In this document: piece by piece, positions 55,739 to 64,000 of the stretch
Numbering within the stretch: the first letter of the stretch is position 1
Layout: every line of letters starts with the position of its first letter
From: Streptomyces sp. NBC_00285
GTDB taxonomy: Bacteria > Actinomycetota > Actinomycetes > Streptomycetales > Streptomycetaceae
Direction of reading: 5' to 3'
NCBI RefSeq assembly: GCF_036174265.1
Contig: NZ_CP108055.1
Coordinates: forward strand, 7,254,001-7,318,000
Length of the DNA stretch: 64,000 nt
Position numbers and translations under genes: made by a program
The notes under the pieces: model-generated
Told to the model about the DNA's origin: nothing
Database searches by the model: none
Seen by the model: the letters and a program-made list of their open reading frames with translations, nothing else

Positions 55739-56047
55739 CGCCCAAGGTAAGAATCTGACTAAAGCATTGCCAACGCGTGGGAGTTCGACGGGGCGACAAA
55801 CCGTCCCCATATCAGACAAGTCGCCCGTGATTCCGCACAGACGCGCACCTTCACTCTCATGTGTGACTCCAGGCACACCTTCTAGGTAAAGACCGCATCA
55901 AATAGTTTGTGATACGGTTCACGAGAACCCAGGGCAGAGCCGAAGGACCGTAGTGCGACGGTCCATTGGCGTGAGGGTCACCCTCAGCCCGGGACTACGC
56001 TCGTCCATGACGACACCCCTCCCCCTTTCGAAAGCGGAGTTGCCGCC
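55739..56047 (+). other. Intergenic region holding the atp operon promoter
   Basis: 309 bases with no supported gene, partly AT-rich (55,880-55,920). A promoter for the atp operon should lie here, but I could not choose a -35/-10 pair with confidence. Confidence 0.4.
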
Positions 56048-56461
56048 ATGCCGTCCAACGACGTCCGGATCCTGGCTCAGGCCGCCGTGCCCACGGCTGC
56101 CGTCGGCGCGATCGCCGCCGTCGTCAGTGGTGTGGTCGCCGGAGGCAAGGGTGCGGTCGGGGCGGCCGTCGCGACGGTGATCGTGATCCTCTTCATGGGT
56201 CTCGGTCTCTACATTCTCCAGCGCACTGCCAAATCGCTTCCGCACCTTTTCCAAGCGATGGGCCTGATGCTGTACGCGGCGCAGATTTTGCTGCTGTTCA
56301 TCTTCATGGCCGCATTCAAGAACACCACGCTCTTCCACCCCAAGGCCTTCGCGTTCACGCTGGTCGCCGGCACCCTCGCCTGGATCGCCGCGCAGACCCG
56401 TGCGCACATGAAGTCCAAGATCCTCTACGTCGAGCCCGAAAAGTCGGGGCACTCGTCGTGA
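56048..56461 (+). CDS. atpI: AtpI-like small membrane protein of the atp operon
   Basis: 137 residues, four hydrophobic segments (AAVPTAAVGAIAAVVSGVVAG, ATVIVILFMGLGLYIL, LMLYAAQILLLFIFMAAF, FAFTLVAGTLAWIAAQ). Position at the head of the atp operon and size fit AtpI, a chaperone of c-ring assembly, although sequence conservation in this family is low. Confidence 0.8.
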   Translation: MPSNDVRILAQAAVPTAAVGAIAAVVSGVVAGGKGAVGAAVATVIVILFMGLGLYILQRTAKSLPHLFQAMGLMLYAAQILLLFIFMAAFKNTTLFHPKAFAFTLVAGTLAWIAAQTRAHMKSKILYVEPEKSGHSS

Positions 56462-56686
56462 GGGGTAGGGCCGGGATAAAGGGGCGTGGGATCTCCTGCT
56501 ATCGTCCGGTGCCAACTGCGGCATCGCGGGCGCGGGCATTCGAGCTGACGCCTGCTCAATCGCGAGGCGAGATGCCCAACAGCCGCCCCCACATCCGTAA
56601 CACCAGTCCCGTGCCGAACCGCGGCTGCACGCCGCGCCGACACAACGAGGTTGCCGTACCTATGCGTCACGCTGAAGGAGCCCGCG

Positions 56687-57818
<1,132 letters not shown>

Positions 57819-57860
57819 TCGTCCCGATCAGCGACAGCCCACTAGACGAAAGGCACTGAC

Positions 57861-58403
57861 ATGAGCCAGCTGCTCATTCTGGCGGCCGAGAAGGAGAACC
57901 CTCTCGTCCCGCCGATCCCCGAGCTTGTCATCGGCCTGATCGCCTTCGTCATCGTCTTCGGCTTCCTCGCGAAGAAGCTCCTCCCGACCATCAACAAGGT
58001 TCTGGAAGAGCGTCGCGAGGCCATCGAGGGCGGTATCGAGAAGGCCGAGGCCGCCCAGACCGAGGCCCAGAGCGTCCTTGAGCAGTACAAGGCGCAGCTC
58101 GCAGAGGCCCGCCACGAGGCCGCGCGTCTGCGCCAGGAGGCGCAGGAGCAGGGCGCCACGCTCATCGCCGAGATGCGCGCGGAAGGCCAGCGGCAGCGCG
58201 AGGAGATCGTCGCCGCCGGTCACGCGCAGATCGAGGCCGACCGCAAGTCCGCTTCCTCCGCGCTGCGTCAGGACGTGGGCAAGCTCGCCACCGACCTGGC
58301 CGGCAAGCTCGTCGGCGAGTCCCTCGAGGACCACGCACGGCAGAGCCGCGTGATCGACCGTTTCCTCGAGGACCTTGAGGAGAAGGCCGAGGCCGCGCGA
58401 TGA
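57861..58403 (+). CDS. atpF: ATP synthase Fo subunit b
   Basis: 180 residues. One N-terminal membrane helix (LVIGLIAFVIVFGFLAKKLL), then a long charged coiled coil (RREAIEGGIEKAEAAQTEAQ) forming the peripheral stalk. Overlaps atpH by ATGA. Confidence 0.96.
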   Translation: MSQLLILAAEKENPLVPPIPELVIGLIAFVIVFGFLAKKLLPTINKVLEERREAIEGGIEKAEAAQTEAQSVLEQYKAQLAEARHEAARLRQEAQEQGATLIAEMRAEGQRQREEIVAAGHAQIEADRKSASSALRQDVGKLATDLAGKLVGESLEDHARQSRVIDRFLEDLEEKAEAAR

Positions 58404-59215
58404 ACGGAGCGAGCCGCGGGGCACTGGCCGCCGCACGCGAGCGTCTCGACGCGTTGACGGACTCGACGTCCGCCGACGCGGCGAAGCTCGCCGAGGAGCT
58501 GGCCGCCGTCACCGCGCTGCTCCACCGCGAGGTGTCACTGCGTCGGGTCCTGACCGACCCGGCGCAGCCCGGCGAGGCCAAGGCCGAGTTGGCCCAGCGC
58601 CTGCTCGGCGGCCAGACCGGCGGTACGACCGTCGATCTGGTGTCCGGTCTGGTGCGCTCCCGCTGGTCGCAGTCGCGCGACCTGACGGACGCGCTGGAGG
58701 AACTGGCCAACATCGCGGACCTCACCGCCGCACAGCAGCGGGGCGCGCTCGACAACGTCGAGGACGAACTGTTCCGGTTCGGCCGGATCGTCTCCTCGAG
58801 CACCGAGCTGCGCGCCGCGCTGACCAACCGCGCCGCGAAGGTGTCGGCCAAGAGCGAGCTGCTGCGCAGCCTGCTCGGCGGCCGGGCCGACGTGACGACC
58901 GAGCGTCTGGTGACGCGCCTTGTGACCGCGCCGCGGGGACGTAGCCTGGAAGCGGGACTGGAGTCCCTGTCCAAGCTCGCCGCCGAGCGCCGGGACCGCA
59001 TGGTCGCCGTCGTCACCTCAGCCGTGGTGCTGAGCGCCTCGCAGAAGCAGCGCCTGGGCGCCGCCCTCGCGAAGCTCTACGGCCGCACGATGCACCTCAA
59101 CCTCGACGTGGACCCCGAGGTCCTGGGCGGGATCCGGGTGCAGGTCGGGGACGAGGTCATCAATGGCTCGATCGCGGACCGCATCGACGACGCCGCCCGC
59201 CGCGTGGCGGGCTAG
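58400..59215 (+). CDS. atpH: ATP synthase F1 subunit delta
   Basis: 271 residues, longer than the about 180 of E. coli, as in other actinobacteria. N-terminal helical bundle ([13 protein letters not shown]) and C-terminal [40 protein letters not shown] (delta signature). It links the b stalk to the F1 head. Start overlaps the atpF stop. Confidence 0.95.
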   Translation: MNGASRGALAAARERLDALTDSTSADAAKLAEELAAVTALLHREVSLRRVLTDPAQPGEAKAELAQRLLGGQTGGTTVDLVSGLVRSRWSQSRDLTDALEELANIADLTAAQQRGALDNVEDELFRFGRIVSSSTELRAALTNRAAKVSAKSELLRSLLGGRADVTTERLVTRLVTAPRGRSLEAGLESLSKLAAERRDRMVAVVTSAVVLSASQKQRLGAALAKLYGRTMHLNLDVDPEVLGGIRVQVGDEVINGSIADRIDDAARRVAG

Positions 59216-59277
59216 CAGCAACTTCACAGCAGTACGTACTTACGACGGCCCTGGTTGGGCCGTACATGAAGAATCCT

Positions 59278-59298
59278 GGGGGTCGCCCCCAGACCCCC
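59278..59298 (+). other. Hairpin between atpH and atpA
   Basis: GGGGGTC (59278-59284) and GACCCCC (59292-59298) form a 7-base G+C-rich stem. In the middle of an operon, this may slow transcription or act as an mRNA processing or stability element. Confidence 0.45.
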
Positions 59299-59340
59299 AA
59301 AGTGAAACTTCGGGCCCAACAAGGAGAGCAGGGAACCCAG

Positions 59341-60933
59341 ATGGCGGAGCTCACGATCCGGCCGGAGGAGATCCGGGACGCACTGGAGACCTTCGTCCAG
59401 TCGTACAAGCCGGACGCGGCCTCGCGCGAGGAGGTCGGTACGGTCACCCTTGCCGGCGACGGCATCGCGAAGGTCGAGGGCCTTCCCTCGGCCATGGCCA
59501 ACGAACTGCTGAAGTTCGAGGACGGCACCCTCGGTCTTGCGCTCAACCTCGAAGAGCGTGAGATCGGCGCCGTCGTCCTCGGCGAGTTCAGCGGCATCGA
59601 GGAGGGCCAGCCGGTCACCCGTACCGGTGAGGTCCTCTCCGTGGCCGTCGGCGAGGGCTACCTCGGCCGCGTCGTCGACCCGCTCGGCGCCCCGATCGAC
59701 GGCCTCGGCGAGATCGAGACCAGCGGTCGTCGCGCCCTTGAGCTGCAGGCTCCGGGCGTCATGGCCCGTAAGTCGGTGCACGAGCCGATGGAGACCGGCT
59801 ACAAGGCCGTCGACGCGATGACCCCGATCGGCCGTGGCCAGCGTCAGCTGGTCATCGGTGACCGCCAGACCGGCAAGACCGCCCTGGCTGTCGACACGAT
59901 CATCAACCAGCGCGACAACTGGCGCTCGGGCGACCCGAAGAAGCAGGTCCGCTGCGTCTACGTGGCGATCGGCCAGAAGGGCTCGACCATCGCCTCCGTG
60001 CGTGGTGCCCTCGAAGAGGCCGGCGCGCTGGAGTACACGACCATCGTCGCCGCCCCGGCGTCCGACCCGGCCGGCTTCAAGTACCTTGCGCCGTACACCG
60101 GTTCGGCCATCGGTCAGCAGTGGATGTACGAGGGCAAGCACGTCCTCATCATCTTCGACGACCTCTCCAAGCAGGCCGACGCCTACCGCGCCGTGTCCCT
60201 GCTGCTGCGCCGCCCGCCGGGGCGTGAGGCCTACCCGGGTGACGTCTTCTACCTGCACTCCCGTCTGCTGGAGCGCTGCGCGAAGCTCTCCGACGAGATG
60301 GGCGCCGGCTCGATGACCGGTCTGCCGATCGTCGAGACGAAGGCCAACGACGTCTCGGCGTTCATCCCGACCAACGTCATCTCCATCACCGACGGCCAGT
60401 GCTTCCTGGAGTCGGACCTCTTCAACGCCGGTCAGCGCCCCGCGCTGAACGTCGGTATCTCCGTCTCCCGAGTCGGTGGTTCCGCGCAGCACAAGGCGAT
60501 GAAGCAGGTTTCCGGCCGTCTGCGCCTGGACCTCGCCCAGTACCGTGAGCTGGAGGCGTTCGCCGCCTTCGGTTCCGACCTGGACGCCGCGTCGAAGGCG
60601 CAGCTGGAGCGCGGTCAGCGACTGGTCGAGCTGCTCAAGCAGGCTCAGTACCAGCCGATGGCCACCGAGGACCAGGTCGTCTCCGTCTGGGCCGCCACCA
60701 CCGGCAAGATGGACGAGGTCCCGGTCTCCGACATCCGCCGCTTCGAGAAGGAGCTCCTGGAGTACCTGCACCGCAAGGAGCAGGGCCTCATGACCTCCAT
60801 CAAGGAGGGCGGCAAGATGTCGGACGACACCCTCACCGCCATCGCGGACGGCATCGCGGACTTCAAGAAGCAGTTCGAGACCTCGGACGGCAAGCTTCTC
60901 GGCGAAGACGCGCCGGCCGCCGCGGCCAAGTGA
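59341..60933 (+). CDS. atpA: ATP synthase F1 subunit alpha
   Basis: 530 residues from the ATG at 59341 ([10 protein letters not shown]); AGGG lies 7 bases upstream. Walker [11 protein letters not shown] and the alpha signature [18 protein letters not shown]. The regulatory nucleotide-binding subunit of the F1 hexamer. Confidence 0.98.
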   Translation: MAELTIRPEEIRDALETFVQSYKPDAASREEVGTVTLAGDGIAKVEGLPSAMANELLKFEDGTLGLALNLEEREIGAVVLGEFSGIEEGQPVTRTGEVLSVAVGEGYLGRVVDPLGAPIDGLGEIETSGRRALELQAPGVMARKSVHEPMETGYKAVDAMTPIGRGQRQLVIGDRQTGKTALAVDTIINQRDNWRSGDPKKQVRCVYVAIGQKGSTIASVRGALEEAGALEYTTIVAAPASDPAGFKYLAPYTGSAIGQQWMYEGKHVLIIFDDLSKQADAYRAVSLLLRRPPGREAYPGDVFYLHSRLLERCAKLSDEMGAGSMTGLPIVETKANDVSAFIPTNVISITDGQCFLESDLFNAGQRPALNVGISVSRVGGSAQHKAMKQVSGRLRLDLAQYRELEAFAAFGSDLDAASKAQLERGQRLVELLKQAQYQPMATEDQVVSVWAATTGKMDEVPVSDIRRFEKELLEYLHRKEQGLMTSIKEGGKMSDDTLTAIADGIADFKKQFETSDGKLLGEDAPAAAAK

Positions 60934-60953
60934 CGACGGAAGGGACCTGACTC

Positions 60954-63307
<2,354 letters not shown>

Positions 63308-63345
63308 ACTCCCTGAGTTCACAGTGAACCCCGTGGTTCACGCTT

Positions 63346-63373
63346 GAGGGGGCGGGGCACGTCCCGCCCCCTC
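63346..63373 (+). terminator. Strong stem-loop between atpD and atpC
   Basis: GAGGGGGCGGG (63346-63356) pairs perfectly with CCCGCCCCCTC (63363-63373), an 11-base stem followed by TTCC. It lies inside the operon, 39 bases after atpD, and could lower atpC expression. Confidence 0.65.
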
Positions 63374-63440
63374 TTCCACGCCCACTAGACTTGTAACCAA
63401 CACCCGGCCGAACCGCCGGGTGGTGACCCGAGGAGCCACC

Positions 63441-63815
63441 TTGGCTGCTGAGCTGCACGTCGCGCTGGTCGCGGCCGACCGAGAGGTCTGGTCCGGCGAG
63501 GCCACCCTTGTCGTCGCGCGCACCACGTCCGGCGACATCGGCGTCATGCCCGGTCACCAGCCGCTGCTCGGTGTGCTGGAATCGGGCCCGGTGACCATTC
63601 GTACGAGTGATGGTGAGACGGTCGTCGCCGCTGTGCACGGCGGTTTCATCTCGTTCGCGGACAACAAGCTGTCGCTGCTGGCCGAGATCGCCGAGCTGTC
63701 GGACGAGATCGATGTCCAGCGCACGGAGCGGGAGCTGGAGCGCGCGAAGGCGGAGGGCGATGCCGCCGCCGAGCGTCGCGCCGATGTGCGACTGCGTGCG
63801 GCGGCGGCGAGCTGA
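63441..63815 (+). CDS. atpC: ATP synthase F1 subunit epsilon
   Basis: 124 residues from a TTG at 63441 with GAGGAG upstream (MAAELHVALVAAD). Beta-sandwich landmarks are ARTTSGDIGVMPGHQPLLG and HGGFISFADNKLSLLAEIAE, then the C-terminal helices. It inhibits ATP hydrolysis. Confidence 0.95.
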   Translation: MAAELHVALVAADREVWSGEATLVVARTTSGDIGVMPGHQPLLGVLESGPVTIRTSDGETVVAAVHGGFISFADNKLSLLAEIAELSDEIDVQRTERELERAKAEGDAAAERRADVRLRAAAAS

Positions 63816-63840
63816 ACCAGCGCCTCACGCGATGACGTCA

Positions 63841-63888
63841 CTCAGCCGCGGCTGGGACCGGAGTGATCCGGTGCCGGTCGCGGCTGAG
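63841..63888 (+). terminator. Stem-loop closing the atp operon
   Basis: CTCAGCCGCG (63841-63850) pairs with CGCGGCTGAG (63879-63888), with a smaller CCGG hairpin inside, 26 bases past the atpC stop. Confidence 0.7.
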
Positions 63889-63957
63889 GCAGATCTGGAT
63901 GTTTTTTCCGTTCCGTTACCTATCGAAGGTACCTAGGAGACGAGGAGGTCGGTGTCG

Positions 63958-64000
63958 ATGGTCCTCGCTCTGACTGTGTGCGGAATCGTTGTGGCCCTGG
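63958..64000 (+). CDS. Start of a DUF2550-like gene (cut by window edge)
   Basis: ATG at 63958 (GTG at 63952 in frame), with GAGGAGG 12 bases upstream. Only 14 codons are visible: MVLALTVCGIVVAL, a hydrophobic N-terminus. The DUF2550 membrane-protein call rests mostly on its usual place after atpC in streptomycetes. Confidence 0.5.
   Translation, partial: MVLALTVCGIVVAL

Overview
The window is about 70% G+C actinobacterial chromosome, almost certainly Streptomyces. The right half carries a core order typical of that genus: lysA, hom, thrC, thrB, rho, a secreted trypsin-like protease, an LCP protein, rpmE, prfA, prmC, a Sua5-family gene, a phosphatase-like gene, a glyA paralogue, a WecA/MraY-type transferase and the complete atp operon. 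Many genes start with GTG or TTG and have purine-rich ribosome binding sites. All identifications come from reading motifs by eye; no database search was made.

Bases 1 to about 35,900 form a defence-type accessory island. From the left it holds a truncated HTH plus N6-adenine methylase gene on the minus strand. Divergent from it is a GmrSD-like (DUF262/DUF1524) nuclease with an alkyltransferase-like DNA-binding module. Next come a minus-strand UvrD-like helicase with a RelE/ParE-like N-terminus and two Ser/Thr protein kinases, the second with a TPR-like tail. Then a class 1 DISARM set begins: drmD (SNF2 helicase) and drmMI (adenine methylase), overlapping by ATGA. After drmMI the operon is interrupted by about 12.8 kb of other genes before drmA, drmB and drmC resume, again with ATGA/GTGA overlaps. 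The insert carries a CoiA-like nuclease, a DUF397/XRE/HATPase regulatory trio, an LCAT-like lipase followed 10 bases later by a caspase-NACHT-WD40 protein, an unknown minus-strand gene with a truncated duplicate of its 5' end, and an unknown 527-residue gene upstream of drmA.

Three observations suggest that parts of the island work together. The 527-residue protein and DrmMI end in nearly the same peptide (DGGLFP, four residues, LF). An AT-rich 11-mer (AACTGAGTCAA and a one-base variant) recurs upstream of the GmrSD-like gene, upstream of the 527-residue gene and upstream of drmA, and a GTGAAC palindrome lies upstream of drmD. The lipase and caspase-NACHT genes look like an effector and its activator. 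The island ends in a multiply broken SUKH (SMI1/KNR4) gene next to a tRNA-Arg(CCG) gene, a common kind of integration boundary.

From about 36,000 on the genes are housekeeping: a single-domain response regulator, an arginyl-tRNA-synthetase-like protein without a catalytic motif, the lysine/threonine branch of aspartate metabolism, transcription termination (Rho), translation (L31, RF1, PrmC, Sua5), envelope functions and the F1Fo ATP synthase. The window closes 43 bases into a gene that resembles the DUF2550 family.
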